A DNA stretch of 38,573 nucleotides from Microseira wollei NIES-4236 (GTDB lineage Bacteria > Cyanobacteriota > Cyanobacteriia > Cyanobacteriales > Aerosakkonemataceae). The position numbers and the translations under genes are program-made. Under the pieces are notes generated by a model. It saw only the letters and a program-made list of their open reading frames with translations. It was not told where the DNA came from and did not search any database. How positions within the stretch are numbered: the stretch's first letter is position 1; each line of letters starts with the position of its first letter. The stretch spans positions 1 through 38,573 of the forward strand of contig NZ_BLAY01000096.1 in the NCBI RefSeq assembly GCF_020521235.1, in the 5' to 3' direction. Of this stretch, positions 27,081 through 36,072 are shown piece by piece.

Positions 27081-28049
27081 ATGAATCATCAACTCGAATC
27101 CCGACCAAACTTAGATAAAAACGAAACAGGAGTGGCGCTGGTTTGTCTAATTGGTGGCTTAGTTTCCATCTCTTTGGCGGCCATTTTTATCAAATGGAGC
27201 GAACAGGAAATCAGTCCCTATTCTACCGCGTTTAATCGCTTTTGGATTAGCACAATAGTGATGCTGCTGTGGTATAAATTGAGTGGGACGCGCAGTCAAA
27301 AAATGGAACAAAAACCCCAACCTAATTCAATCTATACAGGTTGGGTGCTGTTGCAGTTGTTGGGGGTGGGAATTTTTTTAGCAGCTGACTTGATGCTTTG
27401 GGCATGGTCTTTAACTCAAACCAGCGTTGCTAATGCAACGGTGCTGGTAAACTTTACGCCGCTGTTTACGAGCTTGGGAGGATGGTTGTTTTGGGGTAAG
27501 CGATTTGATCGCAAATTTGTCATCGGTATGAGCATTGCCATTTGCGGATCAATCGCTCTGGGAATCAATGACCTGCAACTGAGTCCCGACAAACTCACTG
27601 GTGATATTATGGCTTTACTGGCGGCGCTGTGCTTTGGGATTTATTTGCTGCTTTTAGAGCAACTGCAAACCCGGTTAAATGCGATCGCAATTATGTTGGG
27701 GTGTTCTGCGAGCGCTACCTTGTTAACCTTACCCTTTGTCCTGAGCGCTGGAGAGGGACTTTTCCCCTATACCTGGCAAGGGTGGCTGTCAGTTATTTGC
27801 CTTGCCATCATTTGCCAAGTGGTGGGTCAAGGACTTTTAGCTTATAGTCTCAATCGCTTGTCATCGGGATTTGTCGCCCTCTTTCTCATGCTCGATCCAG
27901 TGTTAGCAGCAATCGGTGCTTGGGTATTTTTCTCCGAAGGGTTAACATTCTTAAACTTGCTAGGCTTTGCCGTAATTTTGTTGGGCATCTACTTGGCACT
28001 ATCAGGGGATTCTGCTATCAAGGAACAGGTACCATTAGTACAAGCGTGA
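27081..28049 (+). CDS. EamA/DMT-family transporter
   Basis: 322 residues with about ten hydrophobic segments in two EamA repeats, e.g. VALVCLIGGLVSISLAAIF (N-terminal) and FLNLLGFAVILLGIYLALSG (C-terminal). The drug/metabolite transporter superfamily exports amino acids, metabolites or drugs through the inner membrane; the substrate cannot be predicted. The SWSLTQTSVANATVL-type segment is usual for these proteins. Its 3' end is duplicated at 20283-20384. The gene follows a repeat-rich spacer and is followed by a heptamer repeat at its stop. Confidence 0.88.
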   Translation: MNHQLESRPNLDKNETGVALVCLIGGLVSISLAAIFIKWSEQEISPYSTAFNRFWISTIVMLLWYKLSGTRSQKMEQKPQPNSIYTGWVLLQLLGVGIFLAADLMLWAWSLTQTSVANATVLVNFTPLFTSLGGWLFWGKRFDRKFVIGMSIAICGSIALGINDLQLSPDKLTGDIMALLAALCFGIYLLLLEQLQTRLNAIAIMLGCSASATLLTLPFVLSAGEGLFPYTWQGWLSVICLAIICQVVGQGLLAYSLNRLSSGFVALFLMLDPVLAAIGAWVFFSEGLTFLNLLGFAVILLGIYLALSGDSAIKEQVPLVQA

Positions 28050-28056
28050 GCTATTG

Positions 28057-28083
28057 GCTAATTGCTAATTGCTAATTGCTAAT
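28057..28083 (+). repeat. Heptamer tandem repeat (gctaatt x3.9)
   Basis: Three perfect units plus gctaat directly after the EamA stop; the same type recurs at 30150, 30660 and 35713. Confidence 0.85.
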
Positions 28084-29235
28084 GGTCAAGGCTATTTTGT
28101 GTAGGTGCGTTAGTGAAACGTAACGCACCACAACCTCTGGGGAATGTCGCTTACTACAAACCAATTAAGTAAGTGTAATTCCATCCTACTGGCTAGGCTC
28201 ACAGCTCAGGACTTTTATGACAAAAAGCCAGGATAGCAATTTTAACAACGCGATCGCCAACCTTTCGTTTCCGGTTGCCAATTTCTTTCAAGAGTTTGAT
28301 GCTAAAACATTGCCGATCAGTCTGGCAGCCGGACTCCCAATCGGCATGATAGGGGTATTATTTGATACTTCTTTGGCGGCTGTTTTCAGGGGATTTGACA
28401 AGCAAGCTCAGGGAATTGGCATTGTTTTGTCGAGCGCGATCGCAGTTCGCGTTGTAACTTCTTTGACCAGTTCCTTCCCCACAATTACGGCGGATATAGA
28501 CACGCTACCAATAGCAGTTTTAGCGGGAAGTGCAGCAGCAATTAACAGCAGTTTGTCTGATAGCGCCGATGCAGAAACAATCTTTGTCACGATACTTGCC
28601 ACATTTGCCCTTACTGCTTGGTTAACGGGAGCATTTCTCCTGGCGTTGGGACAATTCAAAGTGGGGGAATTGATTCGGTTTATTCCCTACCCAGCGCTCG
28701 CGGGATTTTTAGCAGGAACGGGTTGGTTATTATTTCGCGGTTCTCTCGAAATTATGACCGATGTAAAGCTGAATTTCTCCAGCCTTGCGGTGATGTTTCA
28801 AACTGACATATTGCTGCGGTGGTTACCCGGATTGATATTTGCCGCCGTGCTGGTGTTAATTTCACGCCGTTACAAACATTGGTCGATCGTGCCAACTGCA
28901 ATTGTGGCGGCAATTGGATTGTTTTATCTATTTTTATGGGCAAGCCATACTGGTTTTGAAGATGCGATCGCTAAAGGTTGGCTGCTAGAACCTTTTACCT
29001 CTGGAAGTCTTTGGCAACCTTTCAACCAGGCAAAATTAATCCAGGTGGATTGGTCAGTCATTTCAACTCAAATTGGCGATATATTAACGATTGCCGCTAT
29101 CAGTCCCATTGCCATTTTACTCAATGCCAGTGCGCTGGAATTAGCGGCTGAATGCGATATTGACTTTAATCGAGAATTAAAAGCGGCTGGCATTGCCAAT
29201 TTAGCGGTGGGAGTGGGTGGCGGTCTGGTTGGTTA

Positions 29236-29332
29236 AGCTGCTACGCATCTAATTTGGCGACCAATTTTTATCAGCTTCTTGTGGGATGGGCATCTTGCCC
29301 GTCAGTTTATTCGATTTAAATGCGTAGCAGCT
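29236..29332. mobile_element. 97-bp MITE with TA target duplication
   Basis: Ends agctgctacgcatctaa and ttaaatgcgtagcagct are inverted repeats with one mismatch in 17. TA precedes (29234-29235) and follows (29333-29334). The interior contains gtgggatgggcatcttgccc. TA duplication suggests mobilisation by an IS630/Tc1-type transposase (inference). Insertion length of 99 keeps the frame but brings a stop (TAA) at once. Confidence 0.85.
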
Positions 29333-30107
29333 TACCATACATTGAGCGATTCATTGTTAGTGTATCGCTTGGGTGCGAGAAATCGCCTCGTGGGTTTAGT
29401 TTCAGCCGGTGTATTTGCGATAGCATTATTTTTCGGCGCTGCTACTTTATCCTTATTTCCCAAGCCAATTTTAGGCGGCTTGCTGTTATTTTTCGGTTTA
29501 TCTTTACTGATTGAATCCCTTTGGGATGCTGGGGATAAACTGCCCAAAACTGAATATTTCATCGTCTTGTTAATCCTAGTCGTTGTCGGTGCGGTTGGCT
29601 TTCTGCAAGGCGTGGGAGTCGGTTTAGTTGCAGAGATTATTCTATTTGTCGTCAACTATAGCCGCATTGATGTGGCAAAACGGGTAGATTCCGGCGTCAA
29701 CTACCGCAGTCGCGTTCAAAGACCGCCAAACCAAGTACAGTTACTGCGGCAAAAAGGCGAGCAAACTTACATTCTGGAACTGCAAGGGTTAATCTTCTTT
29801 GGGACGGCGAACAAGTTACTCAACCAAATTCGAGAGCGACTCGATCTTGCTAACGAAAACTTGCGTTTTGTCATCCTAGATTTTCGCCAGGTAACGGGAC
29901 TCGAATCCTCCGCTGTTTTGAGCTTTGCCAAACTCAAGCAAATTGCTAAAAAGCAGTCATTGCAGTTAGTTTTGACCGATTTACCGCCAACTGCTGCCAA
30001 ACAATTCCACCAGGGAGGCGTCCTGGAAACTCCCGATCCCGTGTTTCAGGTTTTTCCCGATTTAGATCGAGGATTAGAGTGGTGCGAAAGTCAAATTTTA
30101 GAAGTTA

Positions 30108-30234
30108 TATCATGTCCGGTGGTATCGGTAGTGTATCGATGGCTAATTGCTAATAGCTAATTGCCAATTGCCTGACAGCAGCCATTAGCGATTAGCTATT
30201 AGCAGTTACACAACCGTTGCTTAAGGACGTGATA
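30108..30234. mobile_element. MITE copy B (TATCATGTCC ends, TTA target duplication)
   Basis: 127 bp. Left tatcatgtccggtggtatcg, right ggacgtgata, flanked by TTA at 30105-30107 and 30235-30237. The interior carries gctaatt heptamers. Excision of 130 bp brings the two SulP frames into register. Confidence 0.85.
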
Positions 30235-30622
30235 TTAGTCAATTGCACTGTTCTCGTTTTTTACCATTGGTCATGCAGCTTTGCACCAGCTTTCTTTCTG
30301 CGGAGCAAGCGACTAAACTAATGCAATATCTGGAATTGGTGCATCTATCTGAAGGTGAATTTCTATTTCGCCAAGGCGATCCTTCTGAAGGGCTTTATTT
30401 TATAGAGTCCGGTCAAATTAGCGTTGTCGTCGCACTCTCCGATGGTGAGACAAAACGATTGCGGACTTACACCACCGGCGCGATTGTTGGCGAAATGGGT
30501 TTGTATGGTAACGCACCTCGTTTTGCGTCAGTAGTTAGCGTGAGCAACAGTCGCCTTTACCATCTTTCTAACCAAGCTTTTGCTCGCATCGAAACCGAAG
30601 AACCACTACTAACGCAAGTTGC

Positions 30623-30756
30623 TAGTTATAAACTTTGGCGTTGCAAGCTTGCAAGCTTGCTAATTGCTAATCTAGGATTTTTAGCAATCTCGCCATTAGC
30701 TTCTATAGCTTCTATAGCTTCTATTTATGACATAACTAGCAACTTGAGTTACTAGC
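30623..30756. mobile_element. 134-bp insertion in SulP copy 1, related to the MITE family
   Basis: The interior gcaagcttgctaattgctaat is shared with 26355-26380, and taactagcaacttgagtta with 26595-26615. It is bounded by gctagt...actagc. Removing 134 bp restores the SulP frame across QVA/ATF. The ends do not match TATCATGTCC, so the boundary and target duplication (perhaps GC) are uncertain. Confidence 0.6.
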
Positions 30757-30803
30757 AGCCACCTTTCACAAATTTATTGTCAACTTGCTATCCGTTCACA
30801 TCT

Positions 30804-31268
30804 ATGAAAGAAGAATTTCAACCGCGTAATTTATCATCCAGTCTCATATCATGTCCGGTCGATTACCCTGAATTAGGAGTAGGGAACATCCAACAGCTGC
30901 GTGAAAAAACTTTTAACCAATTGATGTTCCCTACAAGACAACCCACAAGAGAAGGTTTTTATTACGGGTGATTCAACGCACATGATATCACGGCTGGTTT
31001 AATATTAGGATTAATCCGAGTGCTGACCTATATTACCCCGATGGCAGCACTGGTTTTTTCCGGCAAGCTGGAACCTTTTTTAGCAACAGGAATTGGCATC
31101 ACTTTATTTAGCACCGCCGCGATTGGGACAGTAGTGGCGCTGCGGCGTTCCTTTGTCGGGACGATTGTGCTTCCCGTACCGTCAGCGATGACCATTTTAG
31201 GAGCGATCGCAGCTGCCATTGCCGCCAAGATCCCCACCAAAGGAAGAATTGCTGTTAACTGTTGTGGG
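30804..31268 (+). pseudogene. SulP transporter copy 2, N-terminal fragment
   Basis: It starts MKEEFQPRNLSSSL and, after a 144-bp MITE insertion (30847-30990), continues TAGLILGLIRVLTYIT, then FSGKLEPFLATGIGITLF and AAIAAKIPTK, matching the first ~110 residues of the intact SulP at 33481. After 31230 an extra G shifts the frame (EELLLTVVG lies in the next frame), and similarity ends at the 32-bp direct repeat that starts at 31269. Everything from the third membrane helix onward is gone. Confidence 0.82.
30847..30987. mobile_element. MITE copy C (TATCATGTCC ends, TCA target duplication)
   Basis: 141 bp; left tatcatgtccggtcg, right cgcacatgata, flanked by TCA (30844-30846 and 30988-30990). The interior includes an inverted pair agggaacatc / gatgttccct. 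It interrupts SulP copy 2 between SSSL and TAGL. Confidence 0.82.
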
Positions 31269-31300
31269 TATCATCTGCTCAAAAAGAGATTGATAATTTA
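31269..31300 (+). repeat. 32-bp direct repeat, left copy
   Basis: tatcatctgctcaaaaagag and the following 12 bases are repeated exactly at 33424-33455. The two copies bracket a MinD-like relic, a MITE and the glycosyltransferase gene. Confidence 0.85.
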
Positions 31301-31336
31301 CTGGCATAATCGGCTTAGAAAAACAAAGGAAAAACC

Positions 31337-31372
31337 ATGACCAAAATTATTTCAATCCACTCCTATCGAGGG
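31337..31372 (+). pseudogene. 5' stub of a MinD/ParA-like ATPase gene
   Basis: ATG plus 11 codons read MTKIISIHSYRG, the exact start expected for the family member at 8110 (MPKVVSIHSYRGGTGKS), with an AAAGGA ribosome site upstream. The sequence then breaks in the middle of Walker A into MITE-related DNA. The rest of the gene is absent from the window. Confidence 0.75.
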
Positions 31373-31383
31373 TTGTATCATCA

Positions 31384-31482
31384 TATCGTGTCGCTTCGCA
31401 TCGGTTGTGCAAGTGCCAGGGTTTTTTTACCCAATTCCCCCTTGTCCCATTGTTGACTATATCAATGCAACCTGACATGATA
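31384..31482. mobile_element. MITE copy D, degenerate
   Basis: Left tatcgtgtcgcttcgcatcg resembles copy A's left end; right cctgacatgata matches the family. The flanks (TCA left, TAG right) do not match, so it may be a recombined copy whose other side was lost. Confidence 0.55.
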
Positions 31483-31499
31483 TAGCAATCCCTCTTGAG

Positions 31500-31587
31500 T
31501 TGTGAAATGAATGTAGGGGCTACCGTACCGTGGTTGCCACGGCAAACGGGGTAGGTACGGGGGCGCTACCCCGACAAATTTTCACAA
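31500..31587. repeat. Imperfect palindromic element
   Basis: ttgtgaaat at the left pairs with aattttcacaa at the right, and taggggc with gctacccc inside. It is a non-coding dispersed repeat just before the glycosyltransferase. Confidence 0.45.
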
Positions 31588-31695
31588 TTCCATTAGGATT
31601 TCTCTATCAGGCATATTTCGTTCATAACCGTTTATGTAAAAATAGGTAGTGATGAGCAGAAATTGATCGGTAGCTTGGTTGATTCAATCCAAAAT

Positions 31696-33372
31696 ATGAA
31701 TAACACAGCCGCAATTTTCTACAAAAGAGATGGTTACGATACATCTGGGGTAAGGCTTCTAGGTCGTCAAGCTGCGGGTGAAGGTTTTCTGAAAGCTTTA
31801 GTGCAACATGGAACAGCCGATTCACTATATTGCTATACATCTAGCCAAAAAGAATTCGTTGAATTTTGCGCTCGCATTCAACCTTGGATGAAACGTCCTC
31901 GCCAAGTTAAGTGGTTATCTACCAGCAATCATCAAGTGCTGGCACAAGCGGGAACAATCTATCACCCAGACCCTGCGCTATCTAAATATGCTTGGAATAG
32001 ACGATTTTACGATCAACGCGCATACAGTATCTGCGGAGTAACTCATACTATTGCAAGTATGGAGGGCATGGCAAGCATTGGTGATTTACTTATTGCCCCG
32101 CTTCAGCCTTGGGATGCTCTCATCTGTACATCCGTTGCAGTTAAAAATGCTATTGAACGTCTTCTTAATACCTGGGCTGAATATTTAGCTCAACGCACAG
32201 GCGGTAAACCAAATATTCATATCCAACTGCCAATTATTCCTCTAGGTATTGATTGCGATGCCTTTAATCTTGGGGATAATACCACAAACACCCGGAAAAG
32301 CCTGCGTCAAACACTCGGCATTCCCCAAGATGATATTGTTGTGCTGTTTGTGGGTAGATTGTGCTTTTATGCCAAGGCACATCCTGTGCCAATGTATTTG
32401 GCTTTAGAAAAAGCGGCACAAGCGACCAAAGCCAAAATTCATTTTGTGCAGGCTGGCTGGTTTGAAGATGCAACAGAGGAAGTTAGCTTTAAACAAAGTG
32501 CCCAAATTTTCTGTCCATCGGTCAATTGTCTTTTTGTCGATGGACGCCAACCAGAAATTCGTTCGGGGATTTGGTCGGCAGCAGATATTTTTATGTCATT
32601 AGCAGATAATATCCAAGAAACTTTTGGACTGACACCAATTGAGGCAATGGCTGCTGAGTTACCTGTAATTGTCTCAGATTGGAATGGTTATCAAGAGTCT
32701 GTGCGTCATGAAATCGATGGTTTGAGAATTCCTACACTGATGCCTCAGCCAGGATTAGGGCTGGATTTGGCCTTTGCATATCTCAGTAATACTTTAAATT
32801 ACAGCGGCTATATTGCTCATTCATCAATGGCAATAGCAGTTGATATTGACGCAGCATCAAGAGCAATAGTAGATTTGATTGCTAATCCTGAACTGAGAAA
32901 GCGTCTGGGAAAAAACGGACGACAACGCGCTCAGAAAACTTATGATTGGAAAGTTGTAATCGCAGCTTACGAAAATTTCTGGCAGGAACTAGCAGAAATT
33001 CGTGCTGCTGCACCAATGTCTGCACCGCTTCAGCCAGGTAACCCACCAGTACCTTTATGTGACGATCCTTTTAGATTGTTTGCGCATTACACCAGTACAA
33101 CACCCAACCAGGATTTAGTTCTCGAACTTGGTGCGATGAGTACACCAGAGCGTTTGCAACAAATCCGGCAGAATTGGATAACCAATTTTGGCGCAGACAA
33201 AAGAAACGGAAATTCAACTATAGATGCTGTATTAGCTGCGCTCGCCCAAAACGGCCGAGTCTCAATTGCAACAATCCTCAACTCTCATACAGATGTTTCC
33301 CCCACACAATTACTTCGTACCCTTCTGTATCTTGTAAAATTTGATGTTCTGCGTGTGACAGATTCTCCCTAG
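31696..33372 (+). CDS. Glycosyltransferase family 4-like protein
   Basis: About 558 residues from ATG 31696 (MNNTAAIFYKRDGYD); an upstream TTG is less likely. A GT-B fold is suggested by IPLGIDCDAF, VLFVGRLCFYAKAH, and the donor-site segment ETFGLTPIEAMAAELPVIVSDWNGY with the E-x7-E pattern. It should transfer an activated sugar to a glycan or lipid at the inner face of the membrane. The C-terminal ~100 residues (DAVLAALAQNGRVS ... LLRTLLYLVKFDVLRV) look like a small helical or winged-helix extension of unknown role. It is bracketed by 32-bp direct repeats within a SulP gene cluster, suggesting insertion or rearrangement. Confidence 0.85.
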   Translation: MNNTAAIFYKRDGYDTSGVRLLGRQAAGEGFLKALVQHGTADSLYCYTSSQKEFVEFCARIQPWMKRPRQVKWLSTSNHQVLAQAGTIYHPDPALSKYAWNRRFYDQRAYSICGVTHTIASMEGMASIGDLLIAPLQPWDALICTSVAVKNAIERLLNTWAEYLAQRTGGKPNIHIQLPIIPLGIDCDAFNLGDNTTNTRKSLRQTLGIPQDDIVVLFVGRLCFYAKAHPVPMYLALEKAAQATKAKIHFVQAGWFEDATEEVSFKQSAQIFCPSVNCLFVDGRQPEIRSGIWSAADIFMSLADNIQETFGLTPIEAMAAELPVIVSDWNGYQESVRHEIDGLRIPTLMPQPGLGLDLAFAYLSNTLNYSGYIAHSSMAIAVDIDAASRAIVDLIANPELRKRLGKNGRQRAQKTYDWKVVIAAYENFWQELAEIRAAAPMSAPLQPGNPPVPLCDDPFRLFAHYTSTTPNQDLVLELGAMSTPERLQQIRQNWITNFGADKRNGNSTIDAVLAALAQNGRVSIATILNSHTDVSPTQLLRTLLYLVKFDVLRVTDSP

Positions 33373-33423
33373 TACAGCTTGGCGTCAATCAGCCAACCCT
33401 TGATTTGCCTGAATAGCTAAGGT

Positions 33424-33455
33424 TATCATCTGCTCAAAAAGAGATTGATAATTTA
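33424..33455 (+). repeat. 32-bp direct repeat, right copy
   Basis: Identical to 31269-31300. It ends 25 bp before the start codon of the intact SulP gene, so it may overlap that gene's promoter or leader. Confidence 0.85.
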
Positions 33456-33480
33456 TTGGCGTCAGGGAAAAAGCATTATT

Positions 33481-35700
33481 ATGAACCTCGAATGGTGCCG
33501 ACAAGAATTGCAGCCGACGCGCCTTCTACCCAGTCTCACAGCTGGTCTAGTCGCCGGGATTTTTGCAGTTATTTACAGTGTCTCTTTTGCTACCCTGATT
33601 TTCTCAGGAAATCTCTCCCAGTATTTACCAATCGGCTTGGGATTGACCCTGTTTACCTCGACGGTAGTCAGCGCAATCGTTGCTTTGTTCAGTGCCAATC
33701 CCACCGCGATCGCCGGTCCTCAAGAGACTACCGCAGCTATTTTGGGTTTGGTTACTAGCACAATTGCTGCCACGATGTCTGGGACGAATTCAACAGAAGA
33801 AATCTTGCTGACGGCGTACGGAGCAATTGCGTTTAATTCCACCATCACCGGGATTTTTTTCTTAATTTTGGGTCGCTTTAGAATAGGCGAACTAATCCGG
33901 TTTGTTCCTTATCCAGTCGTCGGCGGATTCCTGGCTGGATCTGGCTGGCTGCTGGTAAAGGGGGGTTTTCGGATTGTCACGGGTTTATCCCTGGAATTCT
34001 CTACCTTGCCAAAGCTTGTCCAGTCAGAGCAACTAATCAATTGGATACCGGCACTGATATTTGCGGTGCTGCTATTTTTCATTTTGAAGCGCTATAGTCA
34101 TTTCCTGATAGTGCCGGGAATGGTACTGGCTGGGATTGCGACGTTTTACTTAGTGTTGCTGTGGACTGGCACATCTGTTGCCGCAGCCAGTCAAAAAGGG
34201 CTACTGCTAGGTCCTTTTCCAGAAGCAGGAATGTGGCACGCATCAACATTAACTTTATCAGCCGTGACAGGAGCTAATTGGCAAACTATCTTCGGACTGA
34301 TTGGCAATTTCGCCACGCTTTGGTTTATTCAAGCGATTTCCATCCTGCTCAATATCAGCGGGATTGAGGTCGTTAGCCAGCGAGATATCGATCTCGATCG
34401 CGAACTCAAGACAGCAGGAGTAGCCACCTTAGTATCTGCTGTTGGAGGTGGTATCGGTGGCTTCCACCATCTGAGTCAGTCAGGTCTCGTTTACAGATTG
34501 GGGGCAAGAAGTCGCTTAGCTGGGTTGTTGGTTGCCTTACTTTGTGCAACGATGCTGATGTTGGGAGCATCAATTTTATCCTTCTGCCCAAAACAAGTTA
34601 TTGGTGGACTACTGATATTCAACGGCTTATCCGCTCTCGTAACCTGGGTCTACTTGGCGTGGTTTAAATTTCCTCTATTCGATTACTGTCTGATCATCCT
34701 AATTATATTTTTCATGACCGCATTCGGCTTTCTTGAAGGTGTTATTGTTGGGATGATTGCTGCGGTCATTCTCTTTGCCATCAACACCAGTCAGATTGCT
34801 GTCACCAAGCATACCTTCACTGGAGCAAACCGCCACAGCCAAGTGCAAAGACCGCCAAACGAGGAACGCCTGCTGCGTCAAAAAGGAGAGCAAATTCATA
34901 TTCTCGAACTGCAAGGATTAATCTTTTTTGGCACGGCTCGCAAATTGCTCGATCGGATTCGCGAACGGCTAGAAAATCCAGATCTTCCTACAGTGCGTTT
35001 TCTCGTACTCGACTTTCGCCGGGTCAGTGGATTGGACTCTTCAGGGGTGATGAGTTTTTCCAAGCTCAAACAGATTGCCAAACAAAAGCAAATCTCTTTG
35101 TTGTTTACCAACCTTTCATCGAAGGACATCACGCAACTCCAGCAAGGAGGCTGCTTAGAATCTGAAGATCCCGTCTGCCAATTATTTCCCGATTTAGATC
35201 GAGGTTTGGAATGGTGTGAAAACCAAATTCTAGAAACAGCTAAATTGCGTCGTCGCCGCTTTTTGCCTTTAGCACTGCAACTTAAAATCCTGCTCCCCGA
35301 TCTTGAGAATGGCTCCCAGTTGATGCAGTATCTGGAACAGGTTCAAATCAAGCAAGGTGAATTCTTACTGCACCAAGGAGACCCTGCCGATGGTTTTTAC
35401 TTCCTGGAATCGGGTCAAGTCAGCGTCGTCCTCGAACTACCCAACAGTCAGACTCAACGACTAGCGACCTATGACAGCGGCACTATCCTGGGCGAAATCG
35501 GTCTTTACCGGAAAGAACCCCGCACCGCTTCAGTGGTGGCTGACCAGAACAGTCGTCTTTATTATCTCTCCGCTGAGGCTTTTGAGCGGATGGAGAATCA
35601 AGAGCCAAAGTTAGCAGCAACCATTCATAAATTTATTGTCAACTTGCTGGCAGAACGCCTCAAACAGCGCTCCGAAGAACTGCAAAATCTTCTTAAGTAA
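33481..35700 (+). CDS. SulP anion transporter with STAS and cyclic-nucleotide-binding domains (intact copy 3)
   Basis: About 739 residues from ATG 33481 (MNLEWCRQELQPTRLL). A membrane domain of roughly 10-14 helices (~20-420) includes GRFRIGELIRFVPYPVVGGF and FHHLSQSGLVYRLGARSRLAG. A STAS domain (~450-565) has RRVSGLDSSGVMSFSKL. A cNMP domain (~600-725) has QGEFLLHQGDPADGFYFLESG and GEIGLYRKEPRTASV, close to the phosphate-binding cassette. SulP proteins move sulfate, bicarbonate or other anions; the substrate is not deducible. The serine-containing STAS and the nucleotide-binding domain suggest regulation by binding or phosphorylation. The only complete copy of three. Confidence 0.9.
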   Translation: MNLEWCRQELQPTRLLPSLTAGLVAGIFAVIYSVSFATLIFSGNLSQYLPIGLGLTLFTSTVVSAIVALFSANPTAIAGPQETTAAILGLVTSTIAATMSGTNSTEEILLTAYGAIAFNSTITGIFFLILGRFRIGELIRFVPYPVVGGFLAGSGWLLVKGGFRIVTGLSLEFSTLPKLVQSEQLINWIPALIFAVLLFFILKRYSHFLIVPGMVLAGIATFYLVLLWTGTSVAAASQKGLLLGPFPEAGMWHASTLTLSAVTGANWQTIFGLIGNFATLWFIQAISILLNISGIEVVSQRDIDLDRELKTAGVATLVSAVGGGIGGFHHLSQSGLVYRLGARSRLAGLLVALLCATMLMLGASILSFCPKQVIGGLLIFNGLSALVTWVYLAWFKFPLFDYCLIILIIFFMTAFGFLEGVIVGMIAAVILFAINTSQIAVTKHTFTGANRHSQVQRPPNEERLLRQKGEQIHILELQGLIFFGTARKLLDRIRERLENPDLPTVRFLVLDFRRVSGLDSSGVMSFSKLKQIAKQKQISLLFTNLSSKDITQLQQGGCLESEDPVCQLFPDLDRGLEWCENQILETAKLRRRRFLPLALQLKILLPDLENGSQLMQYLEQVQIKQGEFLLHQGDPADGFYFLESGQVSVVLELPNSQTQRLATYDSGTILGEIGLYRKEPRTASVVADQNSRLYYLSAEAFERMENQEPKLAATIHKFIVNLLAERLKQRSEELQNLLK

Positions 35701-35712
35701 CTCAAGTGGAAT

Positions 35713-35747
35713 GCTAATTGCTAATTGCTAATTGCTAATGGCTAATT
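35713..35747 (+). repeat. Heptamer tandem repeat (gctaatt x5)
   Basis: Three perfect gctaatt, one gctaatg, one gctaatt, between the SulP stop and the channel remnant. Confidence 0.85.
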
Positions 35748-35754
35748 GCCACGA

Positions 35755-35943
35755 TCAAGCCGCTCCATCCCGGTCTCGTTTCTCCAGCAGCTCCCTGATA
35801 GTGGCTAATTCCTGCCGTAGACTTTCCAGCTCGCTTTCTTGCTGTTTGGCTTCGGGTGTCAGAAACCATGCCGCTACAAATCCTGAGAATGTAGCGAACA
35901 GACCTACACCTAAAAATAACGGGAGCGTGGTAGCCCCGTCAAT
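35755..35943 (-). pseudogene. 3' part of a split voltage-gated ion channel gene
   Basis: Read on the minus strand it gives LPLFLGVGLFATFSGF, then VAAWFLTPEAKQQESELESL, then a coiled coil ending RDRDGAA and stop at 35755. This is the S6 helix and cytoplasmic tail of the channel whose S1-S5 part is at 37637-38070. The pore loop is missing. A dispersed repeat (gtggtagccccgtc ... gcggggtgg) touches its upstream edge. Confidence 0.75.
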
Positions 35944-36072
35944 TTATTGCGGGGTGGAAACGCGACACGAGCGGTTTTAACCGCAGTCAATATTAAGCTT
36001 AATTAATGTTGATTCTTGGCATTCAGAAGAGCGTATACAATTTAAGAATAAATTAATTGGAGGTGATAGTAA

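Larger units (their letters stand above)
28217..30829 (+). pseudogene. SulP transporter copy 1, interrupted by three small insertions
   Basis: A SulP anion transporter with STAS and cyclic-nucleotide-binding (cNMP) domains, co-linear with the intact copy at 33481-35700. Interruptions: a 97-bp MITE with TA duplication at 29236, a 127-bp MITE with TTA duplication at 30108, and a 134-bp insertion at 30623. Removing 99, 130 and 134 bp restores one frame through GGGLVGYHTLSDS, QILEVSQLHCSRFLPL and LLTQVAATFHKFIVNLL. The last ~15 residues of the normal protein are replaced by SVHIYERRISTA, where a deletion joins it to the next SulP remnant. As sequenced, translation stops at 29236, after the membrane domain is cut. 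Confidence 0.88.

Noticed and set aside
33481-35700. Naming the SulP gene bicA or a sulfate permease
   Set aside because: Sequence motifs show only the SulP family; substrate cannot be separated among bicarbonate, sulfate and other anions, and the C-terminal cNMP domain is not part of characterised BicA.
35713-35747. Regular repeats as a possible CRISPR array
   Set aside because: Units are 7 bp and contiguous with no spacers; they are heptamer tandem repeats, as at 26439 and 28057.
35732-35980. 82-codon plus-strand frame
   Set aside because: It is antisense to the S6 and coiled-coil part of the split ion channel.
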